DNA from: Actinomycetes bacterium
Lineage (GTDB): Bacteria; Actinomycetota; Acidimicrobiia; Acidimicrobiales; Acidimicrobiaceae
NCBI GenBank assembly: GCA_021805205.1
Contig: JAJZFV010000043.1
Coordinates: forward strand, 186,001-250,000
Reading direction: 5' to 3'
DNA length: 64,000 bases
Below are positions 25,812 to 34,530 of this stretch, in pieces. Each line of letters begins with the position of its first letter. Positions within the stretch are counted from its first letter, which is position 1. A program made the position numbers and the translations under genes. Under the pieces are notes generated by a model, which had not been told where the DNA came from, searched no databases, and was given only the letters and a program-made list of their open reading frames with translations.

Positions 25812-26462
25812 GTGTCTATAACCAACACCCAAAATTCGAATCCAATCAGCGGTCCACAGTATGCACTCATGTTCGGCAGTGAATTACAAGAGCTCTTTGA
25901 AGGTGAGGTTTCCGTAAGCCACTGGCAAGACCAGCTAATAGAAACGTTCGGCTTCAACGCCGGCTCTCATTACGTTGAACACTTTTGGCTACCGATCCTT
26001 GGGCCAAGCTGCATAATTTTGATGCGTCGCCTCGATCGCCTGGCACGGGAAGGCGCTCTTCTAACGCCAGTAATGCTCAAAGAACTTTCAGCGGAAGTGG
26101 GACTTGGTTCCCCAAACGGATACGGAATGTCGATAACGCGAACGATCAATCGGCTAATCCAATTTGATATGGGGAAAGTAGTAGGAGGGAATACGGTAGC
26201 GGTTCGAACACACCTTCCCCCACTTAACTACAAGCAGCAACTTCGCCTACCGGAGCATGTTGCACGTTTGCATAGCGCGCTAATGGTCGACGGATTTGAG
26301 AGATTTGACACCCCTCTCTATGACCGCGCTTTCTTACTGTTGCTTTCGATGGTAGAGGGAGCAGCGAGTGAAGATGAGGTCATCAACAACCTGGTTCGAT
26401 GGAGGGTCGCAAACGACCTAGGTACAGCGGTTCTCGAGTATCTCTTTCCCCGTCCAGAGTAG
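25812..26462 (+). CDS. Conserved-looking protein of unknown function
   Basis: A 216-residue soluble protein starting at GTG 25812 after AGAGAGG. I do not recognise a family. It is helix-rich: LGPSCIILMRRLDRLAREG at about residue 58, then VMLKELSAEVGLGSPNGYGMSITRTINRL (quoted here as LKELSAEVGLG and ITRTINRLIQF), which has the look of a winged-helix/DNA-binding segment with a recognition-like helix, and a C-terminal domain ending LEYLFPRPE. A transcription-factor-like role is therefore a guess from shape only. No signal peptide or membrane segment. It stands alone, 111 bases after the nitroreductase-like gene, and ends before a perfect bidirectional terminator. Confidence 0.65.
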   Translation: MSITNTQNSNPISGPQYALMFGSELQELFEGEVSVSHWQDQLIETFGFNAGSHYVEHFWLPILGPSCIILMRRLDRLAREGALLTPVMLKELSAEVGLGSPNGYGMSITRTINRLIQFDMGKVVGGNTVAVRTHLPPLNYKQQLRLPEHVARLHSALMVDGFERFDTPLYDRAFLLLLSMVEGAASEDEVINNLVRWRVANDLGTAVLEYLFPRPE

Positions 26463-26476
26463 AAGATTGCACGAAA

Positions 26477-26518
26477 AGAAGAAGGTCAGCGGGGTGATTA
26501 CCCCGCTGACCTTCTTCT
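26477..26518. terminator. Bidirectional intrinsic terminator, 19-bp perfect stem
   Basis: Arms 26477-26495 and 26500-26518 pair perfectly over 19 bases around the four-base loop GATT. It lies between the stops of the unknown gene and pepA. On the minus strand the stem is followed by TTTT; on the plus strand the tail is only weakly T-rich. Confidence 0.88.
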
Positions 26519-26542
26519 AATTACTTTCGGAGAAAGGATCTA

Positions 26543-27985
26543 CTAGCTCAAAAGCTCTATAAGAAGCGCGGCACCAAAACCGGTTCCCCCAACCTTGCGA
26601 ACCCCTTTGTTTGAAGACGACCTAGAAGGTCCAGCTATGTCAAGGTGAGCCCAAGGAACATCACCCACAAAGCGCTCGAGCAAGAGGGCTCCGGCAGTTG
26701 CACCAGCCTGACCGGCTTCGCCTACATTTCGCATATCGGCGATCTCAGACTTAATATGAGATCGATAGCGATTGGGAATTGGCAGATGCCAAAGCTCTTC
26801 ATCAACTTTGGCACCAGCTTGGATGACCTCCGAGATAACCTCGTCGTTGTTCCCTAAAATTCCAGCGATCTCGTCGCCTAGGGCCACAACACACGCACCC
26901 GTCAATGTCGCTAAATCAAGAATGAATTCAGGATTCTCCTCCTTAGCCAAGGTGAGGCCGTCACTAAGTACCAAGCGTCCTTCTGCGTCGGTGTTCAACA
27001 CTTCGATGGTTTGGCCAGAACGAGTTACAAGAACGTCACCAGGCTTGGTCGCCGAGCCACTAGGCATATTTTCAGTCAACATCGCAAATGCAACCACTTC
27101 GACCTGTGCTTCAACTCGAGCCAAAGCAATGGTCGCCGCCATTACAGCGGCCGCTCCGGCCATATCGGTCTTCATAGTCTTCATTCCCTCATAGGTCTTG
27201 ATATTGAGACCGCCAGAGTCAAAAGTGATTCCTTTACCGACAAGAGCAACTTTTTGAGTTGGACTATCTCCGCAGTAGGACAACTTCACGACACGTGGCT
27301 CCTGTACGGAACCCGCTGCAACACCAAGTAGACCCCCTAGTCGCTCTTGTTCGATCTTCGCAAGGTCCCAAACCTCGATCGAGAGTCCGTTGACGCCCTC
27401 GGCTTCACCTTTTATCCTCTCTGCGAAGACACTTGGAGTCATTCGAGAGGGTGGCTCATTGACAAGATCGCGCGCAAAGCAAGTCGCCCAAGCTGAGTTA
27501 AGACCCCTTTTGACCGCTGTCTCGATTTCTACCTGATTCAAAGAATTGTCAATCACAAAGATTATCTCTTTGGCAACTTCTTCCTCGACATCGTGACGGT
27601 ATGCATTGAATTCATAGCTACTTAGAGAGATAGCAGTTACCAACACCTCAAAATCTGCGGCGCTGGCTGCATCAGTTACTTGCGCCACAGAGACTTTCGA
27701 TGCGCTCTTTAGATTGCCGATCAAGGCACCCGCCTCGCGTAACTTTGCAACACTTCTTCCATCGGGGATGGTAACTAGAAGCAGCGGTGCCTCATCCGGA
27801 TGGTGAATAAGGACAGAATTCACCTCTCCGGCTTTGAACTTACTAACTTTGGAGAAAAAGGAGGCTGCCGCCCGATCTCCGAGCTCCTCGATACCTCTAC
27901 CTTCGACGAACTTATCGTCGACTACAACAACCCTAAGGTCCGCAGAAACCTTATGATCTCGCGTATACGAAACTACAGGAGTCAT
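26543..27985 (-). CDS. pepA: Leucyl aminopeptidase (M17)
   Basis: A 480-residue cytosolic aminopeptidase with two metal ions. The catalytic region shows VGKGITFDSGGLNIK (Lys and Asp ligands), MKTDMAGAAAVMAA (Asp), and the M17 signature NTDAEGRLVLSDGL (Asp, Glu and the catalytic Arg). The N-terminal third is the less conserved oligomerisation domain. Length is normal. GAGGAG lies 12 bases before ATG 27985; a TTG directly upstream at 27988 is an alternative with better spacing. It removes N-terminal residues in peptide turnover. Confidence 0.95.
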   Translation of the reverse strand: MTPVVSYTRDHKVSADLRVVVVDDKFVEGRGIEELGDRAAASFFSKVSKFKAGEVNSVLIHHPDEAPLLLVTIPDGRSVAKLREAGALIGNLKSASKVSVAQVTDAASAADFEVLVTAISLSSYEFNAYRHDVEEEVAKEIIFVIDNSLNQVEIETAVKRGLNSAWATCFARDLVNEPPSRMTPSVFAERIKGEAEGVNGLSIEVWDLAKIEQERLGGLLGVAAGSVQEPRVVKLSYCGDSPTQKVALVGKGITFDSGGLNIKTYEGMKTMKTDMAGAAAVMAATIALARVEAQVEVVAFAMLTENMPSGSATKPGDVLVTRSGQTIEVLNTDAEGRLVLSDGLTLAKEENPEFILDLATLTGACVVALGDEIAGILGNNDEVISEVIQAGAKVDEELWHLPIPNRYRSHIKSEIADMRNVGEAGQAGATAGALLLERFVGDVPWAHLDIAGPSRSSSNKGVRKVGGTGFGAALLIELLS

Positions 27986-29030
27986 CAATTTATAAATCTC
28001 CTCACAATGCTTACTTCCCTACTTCAACGAATATGCAATTTACCCTAATTTGCTCCCTTTATAACTACGCCTTTGAATGTCGCCGAAGCGCGATAGGACT
28101 TTTTGACGTTTAGATGCTGTAGGGGTTACGGAAAGTCGAAGCGAAGTATGCAATCCCAAATTCCCAAGCAAAACCCAAACTGTCCGTCAACTTGGTTCTC
28201 GGCACGCACTTCAACCAACCTCTAGTCGATCACGCCCACTTTTGATGTAAGTCCTACCTGCCTACACATAACAGATGGACTGTCAATATCTCGCAAACGA
28301 TAAATCATTTTGGCGATTGGTCGATTTCGTCAAAATCGACCAATCGCATTTCAAAGATCAAATCCTCGATAGCGACTGGCGGGTACTAAATTGCAATTGC
28401 CTTTGAGGCAAAGGTTGTTGCAACTGCGCGAACAGCAAACACGGTGGCGACCTATGCCATTGGGTGGAAGTAGCTGAATTTAGAGACTGAAACAGCGGTC
28501 GCTTAATAACCAATTGCGACGATCAACATAACCAAGCGAGCCGATTCCGATCGGGAGTAGACACTCCTCACTTCCATAGCCCAAAAGCGCGGTAGCGAAT
28601 TTTGAGGATCTTTCATACTGGTACCACAATTCTCTCGTCGCTCCCATTGAAATAAAGTCGAACTAGGGACGCTTTTTTGACTCCAAATCGTGTTTGCCAT
28701 ACATTAACTACCGTGGCGCGACGTAAGTGCACTTTCAAAATCGCTTCTTATAAAATAAGATGACAAAGATTCGATCTGAAGCAACCCCCTACGTGGCAAA
28801 TATGAAAGCACCCTGCGAGACGCCCTCTACGTTATAAAAAAACGGCTTTTAGCAAAACGATTCCGTACCGCAGCGAGTCCAAATCTGACAAATTTGTCAC
28901 AAGGTGCATGGAACCAACAAATGAAATCGGCCTTCATTGGGCAACTTGGGCATGCATCAGCACTTAGCGGCCAACGCACCTAACCACCTAGTTGAAACAA
29001 AGAATGACTAAATTGTCATTGGGAGATTAT
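27986..29030. other. Gene-poor 1-kb stretch with a 15-bp hairpin
   Basis: No frame longer than 65 codons occurs and the short ones lack ribosome sites or family resemblance. Perfect arms at 28313-28327 and 28333-28347 form a 15-pair hairpin with loop CGTCA, not adjacent to any intact gene. The final 300 bases must hold the metH promoter and leader; I see no B12-box, SAM or SAH riboswitch consensus. A plus-strand stretch near 28390-28470 looks vaguely coding but is interrupted by stops, so a decayed gene is possible. Confidence 0.55.
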
Positions 29031-32000
29031 ATGAGCCGTTATCTTGAAGAAATAAATAAGAGAGTGCTCGTCTTCGACGGCGCTACCGGAACGAATCTGC
29101 AGCTTCTAAATCTGGGGGCCGATGACTTTGGCGGACCTCACCTTGAAGGTCTAAATGAATATCTTGTTCTATCAAAACCACAGGTCATCCGAGATCTTCA
29201 CGCATCTTTCTTCGAGGTTGGCTCCGACGTAGTCGAGACGAATACATTTGGTTCGTTTCCAATAGTTCTAGCCGAATACAACGTTTCCGAGTTGACCTAC
29301 GACCTCAATGTCACAGCCGCAAGGATTGCTAGAGAGGTGGCCGATAGCTACTCAACCATTTCAAAGCCACGCTTTGTAGCTGGCTCGATGGGGCCAGGTA
29401 CCAAGCTTCCCTCTCTTGGTCAAATCGACTTTGATACTCTTGAGGAAGGTTACTACAGCCAAGCTCTAGGACTAATAGACGGAGGGGTAGATCTTTTCAT
29501 CGTAGAGACGGTCTATGACATCCTCGGAGCCAAAGCTGCAATCGTAGGCGCAAAGAGGGCTATGGTCGAACGAGGAAGGCACCTTCCAATTCAACTACAA
29601 GTTACAGTCGAACTAACCGGCCGTATGCTCCCTGGAACCGAGATCGGAGCGGCTCTCGTTGCACTTAGACCCCTGGGCATCGACGTCATTGGAATGAATT
29701 GTGCAACGGGTCCAGAAGAGATGGGCGAGCACCTCAGATTTCTAACCCAAAATAGCTCGATACCAGTTTCAGCCCAACCAAACGCCGGGCTACCTTCCGT
29801 CGTAGATGGCAAGATGCACTACGACCTTGGCCCAGATCAACTTGCCTCTCACCAACACCGCTTTGTAAAAGACCTCGGGGTTGGAATCGTTGGAGGATGT
29901 TGCGGAACCACCCCAGAGCACTTGGCGGCGGTAGTAGAAGCCACCAAGTCTCTCCAGGTGGCAAAGCGAACCTTTGACTTGTCGCCATCGCTCTCCTCCT
30001 TGTACTCGTTTACAACCATCGAACAAGAGCTTTCGTACTTCTCGATCGGTGAGCGAACTAACGCCAACGGTTCGAAGCGCTTCCGTGAGGCGATGCTTCA
30101 AGGCGACTTCGACACCTGCGTCGAGATGGCCAAAGATCAGGTAAAGGAGGGAGCGGACTCCATCGACCTCTGCGTTGACTACACCGGAGCTGATGGGGTA
30201 GCCGATATGCGCGAGCTCGCCAGTCGTCTGGCATCGGCCTCGACTCTGCCAATCGTACTCGACTCAACTGAAGCCAACGTTATAGAGACCGGCCTCAAAT
30301 TCATCGGTGGCCGTGCCCTCCTCAACTCCATCAATCTCGAAGACGGCTACGAAGAGGGAACTCGCTTTGACCGCTTCTGCCTCCTAGCCAAGAAATTCGG
30401 TGCGGCCGTTGTTGCAACTTGCATCGACGAAGAGGGGCAGGCGCGAACCGCTGAGTGGAAGGTTCGAGCGGCAAGAAGAATCAGCGAAATCGCCCAGCAA
30501 AACTATGGTCTTAGGCCGGGTGACATAATATTTGATCCTTTAGTACTACCGATCACGACCGGCATGGAAGAGTCACGTCGCGACGGAATTGAGACGATCG
30601 AAGGAATCAAGCGAATAAAAGCCGAGCTTCCGGGATCGTTCACAGTGGTGGGACTTTCTAACGTTTCCTTCGGACTAAAACCTGCAGCCCGCACCGTTTT
30701 GAACAGCGTGTTTCTCGCTGAATGCGTGAGGGCAGGTCTCGATGCAGCCATCGTCCACCCGTCTAAGATCATTCCACTTGCCAAGATTCCGCAAGAGCAA
30801 GTTGATGTTTGTCTAGATCTAATCTACGACCGCAGGACTGAAGAGTACGATCCATTGTCAGCGTTGATCGAACTCTTCGAAGGGGTGAGCGACTCCAAGG
30901 CGGTAAAAGAAGACCTTTCTCTACTTCCTGTTGGTGAACGCCTCGCGCGCAGGATTATCGACGGCGACAAAAACAACATCATCGACGACCTCGAAGAGGC
31001 TCTTGGCGATGGGTATAGCGCCCTGGATCTCATAAACAACCATCTTCTCGAAGGCATGAAGACGGTCGGTGAACTCTTCGGCTCTGGCCAAATGCAGCTC
31101 CCCTTCGTCCTCTCTTCGGCAGAGACGATGAAGAGGGCAATCGCTCATCTAGAACCTCATATGGAAAAGGGATCGTCATCGACCAAGGGGCGCATCGTCC
31201 TAGCAACCGTCAAAGGCGACGTTCACGACATTGGCAAGAACCTAGTTGACATTATCTTCACTAACAATGGATACGAGGTACACAACCTCGGAATCAAAGT
31301 CTCAATTAGTGAGATGATTTCAAAGGCTCTAGAGGTCGAGGCAGATGCAATCGGCATGAGCGGCCTTTTGGTAAAGTCAACCCTTATAATGCGCGAGAAC
31401 CTCGAAGAGCTAAATAGTCGTGGCCTCGACAAGATCCCGATCATCCTCGGTGGAGCGGCACTCACCAGAAGCTACGTCGAACAGGATCTACGCAAGGTCT
31501 ACAAAGGGCGAGTCTTCTACGGTAAAGACGCATTTGAGGGTCTAGAGGTGATGGATCGTCTTAGTGCGATCAGGCGCGGAGAACTAGAAGACGACGAATT
31601 TGGGCGCAAGGAGCCAGAAAAGAAGAGAGGGACCAGAAGGTCAGAAGAGATGGCACTTCTGCAAGAGGCTCCTGCGGTAAGATCCTCCTTCGTCGAGGCT
31701 GACAACCCCATCTTTGTACCACCATTTCTTGGTAGCAGAATTGCGAAAGGCATTTCGATCGACGAGATCTCAGGCTTCATAAACGAAACTGCCCTCTTTC
31801 GCAACCAATGGGGCTTTCGACCCGAAAAGGGCGAAGGTGACCCTGACTTTAGGGTACGCATTAGATCGATCTTTCGAGAAGAGCTGAACAAGGCAAAGGC
31901 CGAGGGATACCTCATGCCCCAAGTAGCATATGGCTACTACGTAGCTGCATCTGAGGGAAATAAGCTTCACATCTTCGCTGACACAAACAAGAGCGAGCTT

Positions 32001-32495
32001 TTGACCACATTTGACTTTCCTCGCCAAAAAGTTGAACCCTACCTCTGTATCTCAGACTTTTTCAGGGACATCGACTCAGATGAGGTCGACTACATAGCTA
32101 TGCACGCCGTAACCATGGGAGGCGCGGTGAGCGAGTTCGCTCAGACGCTCTTCAACGAAAATCGTTACAACGAGTATCTACGCCTTCACGGTCTGGGAGT
32201 TGAGATGACTGAAGCTCTGGCTGAGATGTGGCACCTTCGAATTCGCGAAGAATTGGGCTTTGCAGACGAAGACGACAACTCTGTCCTCGGTCTGTTTAGG
32301 CAAAAGTACCGAGGTGGGCGCTACTCCTTTGGGTATCCTGCATGTCCTAGCCTTGAAGACAATCAGAAGCTAGCTGACATCTTACAGACCGAGCGCATAG
32401 GTGTATCTGTCTCTGAGGGGTTCCAGCTCCATCCAGAGCAATCAACTACGGCAATTATCTGCCATCACCCGAAAGCAAAGTACTTCGTAGCCTAA
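29031..32495 (+). CDS. metH: Cobalamin-dependent methionine synthase
   Basis: A 1154-residue, four-module enzyme that moves a methyl group from methyl-tetrahydrofolate to homocysteine through B12. Module 1 (about 1-315, homocysteine/zinc) starts RVLVFDGATGTNLQ and has GGCCGTTPEH, plus the distal Cys in MNCATGPEEM. Module 2 (about 335-600, pterin) has ERTNANGSKRFREAM. Module 3 (about 630-880) carries GDVHDIGKN with the cobalt-ligating His732. Module 4 (about 900-1150) is the activation domain with GYPACPSLEDN and SAM-binding RGGRYSFGYP. I choose ATG 29031 because GGGAG sits six bases upstream; a TTG frame extends to 28992. Confidence 0.96.
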   Translation: MSRYLEEINKRVLVFDGATGTNLQLLNLGADDFGGPHLEGLNEYLVLSKPQVIRDLHASFFEVGSDVVETNTFGSFPIVLAEYNVSELTYDLNVTAARIAREVADSYSTISKPRFVAGSMGPGTKLPSLGQIDFDTLEEGYYSQALGLIDGGVDLFIVETVYDILGAKAAIVGAKRAMVERGRHLPIQLQVTVELTGRMLPGTEIGAALVALRPLGIDVIGMNCATGPEEMGEHLRFLTQNSSIPVSAQPNAGLPSVVDGKMHYDLGPDQLASHQHRFVKDLGVGIVGGCCGTTPEHLAAVVEATKSLQVAKRTFDLSPSLSSLYSFTTIEQELSYFSIGERTNANGSKRFREAMLQGDFDTCVEMAKDQVKEGADSIDLCVDYTGADGVADMRELASRLASASTLPIVLDSTEANVIETGLKFIGGRALLNSINLEDGYEEGTRFDRFCLLAKKFGAAVVATCIDEEGQARTAEWKVRAARRISEIAQQNYGLRPGDIIFDPLVLPITTGMEESRRDGIETIEGIKRIKAELPGSFTVVGLSNVSFGLKPAARTVLNSVFLAECVRAGLDAAIVHPSKIIPLAKIPQEQVDVCLDLIYDRRTEEYDPLSALIELFEGVSDSKAVKEDLSLLPVGERLARRIIDGDKNNIIDDLEEALGDGYSALDLINNHLLEGMKTVGELFGSGQMQLPFVLSSAETMKRAIAHLEPHMEKGSSSTKGRIVLATVKGDVHDIGKNLVDIIFTNNGYEVHNLGIKVSISEMISKALEVEADAIGMSGLLVKSTLIMRENLEELNSRGLDKIPIILGGAALTRSYVEQDLRKVYKGRVFYGKDAFEGLEVMDRLSAIRRGELEDDEFGRKEPEKKRGTRRSEEMALLQEAPAVRSSFVEADNPIFVPPFLGSRIAKGISIDEISGFINETALFRNQWGFRPEKGEGDPDFRVRIRSIFREELNKAKAEGYLMPQVAYGYYVAASEGNKLHIFADTNKSELLTTFDFPRQKVEPYLCISDFFRDIDSDEVDYIAMHAVTMGGAVSEFAQTLFNENRYNEYLRLHGLGVEMTEALAEMWHLRIREELGFADEDDNSVLGLFRQKYRGGRYSFGYPACPSLEDNQKLADILQTERIGVSVSEGFQLHPEQSTTAIICHHPKAKYFVA

Positions 32496-32515
32496 AACAA
32501 TTATGTCGCAATAAA

Positions 32516-32565
32516 AACAAAAGCACCCCACTTTATCCAAAGAGCTAAAGTGGGGTGCTTTTGTT
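32516..32565. terminator. Bidirectional intrinsic terminator, 20-bp perfect stem
   Basis: Arms 32516-32535 and 32546-32565 are perfect complements (20 pairs) with a ten-base loop. The outer stem is A/T-rich, giving T-runs on both strands. It separates converging metH and prk; its right arm reaches two bases into the prk stop codon. Confidence 0.9.
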
Positions 32566-33508
32566 ACGACTTAGAGGCCTGAATCAAATGGTAAAGGAGA
32601 TAGAGCTGTGCGATAGCTAACGGCTCGCTGCGCTTCTCTTCGCTTATTCGACCCAATGAGGCTGGCAATGGTTGGTCGATACCGAGCTTGCTCCAAATCG
32701 CCTCTTTGATCTCACTCGCTACCGAAGAGGGAGCATGGCCATGAATGTGCAAAACATCGACCGGCTTATTGTCATCGTCGCGCATCAACTTCATATGGAT
32801 TGCTTCGCGAGTATCGGTCGATAGAAGATCTGAGATTGCCGGGTGGTCGATTGTGGGTCGCAAGAGTATCGATACCGAAAGAGGAACGTCGTCTCCTTCG
32901 TTGGGGTGTGCTTTTGCGAAACTCATCACAATATCGGCATTCGCTCTTTGAGGGCGAATATATGCACTTGACTCCGGCTCACGCTTTTCCAAGTCGGCGA
33001 TCACCTGCTCCTCGGTATATCCACGTTGTGCTACATCGCGCTGGACCTTCCACTTCCGACGAATATCTTCAGGAGGATCAAGAAAGACCGTCACGTCAAA
33101 GCAAGCCCTAGAGAGCTTGGACCATAGCGGGAATAGCCCCTCGACAACCACGAAGTCCTTGGGCTCAAATAAGACTGGCCGCTCGAGGGTTCCGTGATGA
33201 TGGTTGTAGATCGGCTTTAGGATCGGTTGACCAGTGGCTAGAAGTTGAAGATGCTGCTCCATGATGTTCAAGTAGTTGCACTCTGGATGCAGTGGCGTAA
33301 ATGGAAGTGTCTTTCTTTCGACTCGATCGTAGCGATGGTAGTCATCGGTGCAAAAGGAGGAGATGTTCTCACTACCAAGTGCTTGCACTAATCCTTTGGT
33401 CAAAGTAGTTTTGCCCACAGCTGAATCGCCAGCGATCGCCAGCATTGGAACGTGTCTGCGAGCACTATTGCGAGAGGCTCTCTCAATCATTGCGATACGA
33501 TGTGGCAT
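32564..33508 (-). CDS. prk: Phosphoribulokinase
   Basis: A 314-residue P-loop kinase that phosphorylates ribulose-5-phosphate to ribulose-1,5-bisphosphate, the RuBisCO substrate. It has Walker A GDSAVGKTT, the acceptor/base region CTDDYHRYDRVERK, LHPECNYLNIMEQHLQLL and KPIYNHHHGTLE, which are typical of class II phosphoribulokinases and set it apart from uridine kinase; VVEGLFPLW and the Arg-rich RGYTEEQV follow. It is the last gene of the rpe-tkt-glpX-prk unit. ATG 33508 follows AAAAGGGG. RuBisCO is encoded 12 kb away in the window. Confidence 0.92.
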   Translation of the reverse strand: MPHRIAMIERASRNSARRHVPMLAIAGDSAVGKTTLTKGLVQALGSENISSFCTDDYHRYDRVERKTLPFTPLHPECNYLNIMEQHLQLLATGQPILKPIYNHHHGTLERPVLFEPKDFVVVEGLFPLWSKLSRACFDVTVFLDPPEDIRRKWKVQRDVAQRGYTEEQVIADLEKREPESSAYIRPQRANADIVMSFAKAHPNEGDDVPLSVSILLRPTIDHPAISDLLSTDTREAIHMKLMRDDDNKPVDVLHIHGHAPSSVASEIKEAIWSKLGIDQPLPASLGRISEEKRSEPLAIAQLYLLYHLIQASKS

Positions 33509-33609
33509 CTACAACCCCTTTTCCAGTTACCATTCAATTTCGAATGAGCCACTCAAATCTCACCCAAAAGGGTGAAATTATTAAAAGCTTGAAAAGGACT
33601 GCGTAGGAT

Positions 33610-34524
33610 CTAGCCGTTGGTTCTAACTTTCGCCTCACCATCAGAGATAATCAAGCTTTCAACCACTAGAGCACCATCGGTTAGTCGCGGTGGCGCCAAG
33701 AAGGACGTTCCAGTGACTGACGCCATAGCCACAACCACGTCCGTTCTGCATAGATCAGCTGCGGTGAATGTAACTTCAAGGCAACTTGGATCGAGGTCTA
33801 GCACAATCTCCCTTTCGCGGTTGCTAAGAGGGTTTATGCGACCTTGAAACTCACCTCCAAGGGCATTTGCCATAGCGGCCATAATCACCCCCTCAGGCGC
33901 ACCACCTACACCAAGGAGAAGGTCATATGCTCCAGCTAAGACCTCGAATGTAGCTACGACATCACCATCTGGAACTTCCGCTACCCGCGCGCCAGTTGCG
34001 CGAACCATTTCGATCAACTCACGATGGCGAGGCTTATCCAAGATGGCAACAGTTATCTCATTGCGATCTTTTGCTAGAGTCTCGGATAGTTTTGCAATCA
34101 TAACATCGGGAGCGTCAAAAAGAGTGATCGATCCCTTAGCTTTTTGGGAAACAACACACTTATTCATGTAATATCCAGGGAGTCTCCGCATTCCTCCGCG
34201 CCTGGCACACGCTACAACGCTCACCGCACCCAATTGTCCCTTTGCGACGTAGTTGGTACCTTCTAGTGGATCTATGGCCAAATCGAAAGAGAGGTCGAAG
34301 TTTCCTAGGATCTCTCCAACATAGAGCATTGGTGCTTCGTCTTTTTCGCCTTCACCGACCACAACCTCGAAGCCGAAAGAGGAGGCGTCGAGCACTTTGC
34401 GCATCGCGCTAACCGCAAGCTGGTCGGCCCATTTTCGCTCTCCCCTTCCTCGGGCTGAAAAACTTGAACGAGCAGCGGCAACCACCGCATCGTTCAAAGT
34501 TTCAGTTAATTGCGGAGAGACCAC
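33610..34524 (-). CDS. glpX: Class II fructose-1,6-bisphosphatase (GlpX-like)
   Basis: A 304-residue phosphatase of the GlpX fold. Signature elements are VVGEGEKDEAPMLYVGE near the N-terminus, the metal-binding IDPLEGTNYVAKG, and LLGVGGAPEGVIMAAMANALGG. In chemo- or photoautotrophs such enzymes may hydrolyse both fructose- and sedoheptulose-bisphosphate; the window contains no other bisphosphatase, so a dual role is a reasonable inference. GTG 34524 starts six bases after the transketolase stop. The C-terminal tail is shorter than in E. coli GlpX (about 336 residues). Confidence 0.92.
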   Translation of the reverse strand: MVSPQLTETLNDAVVAAARSSFSARGRGERKWADQLAVSAMRKVLDASSFGFEVVVGEGEKDEAPMLYVGEILGNFDLSFDLAIDPLEGTNYVAKGQLGAVSVVACARRGGMRRLPGYYMNKCVVSQKAKGSITLFDAPDVMIAKLSETLAKDRNEITVAILDKPRHRELIEMVRATGARVAEVPDGDVVATFEVLAGAYDLLLGVGGAPEGVIMAAMANALGGEFQGRINPLSNREREIVLDLDPSCLEVTFTAADLCRTDVVVAMASVTGTSFLAPPRLTDGALVVESLIISDGEAKVRTNG

Positions 34525-34530
34525 CTTTGC

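Noticed and set aside
28503-28700. 65-codon minus-strand frame in the gap before metH
   Set aside because: No ribosome site, no family pattern and odd residue composition (Trp, Cys and Ser rich); most likely random.
28700-29030. B12, SAM or SAH riboswitch before metH
   Set aside because: I looked for the B12-box and the known SAM/SAH riboswitch cores and found no convincing match.
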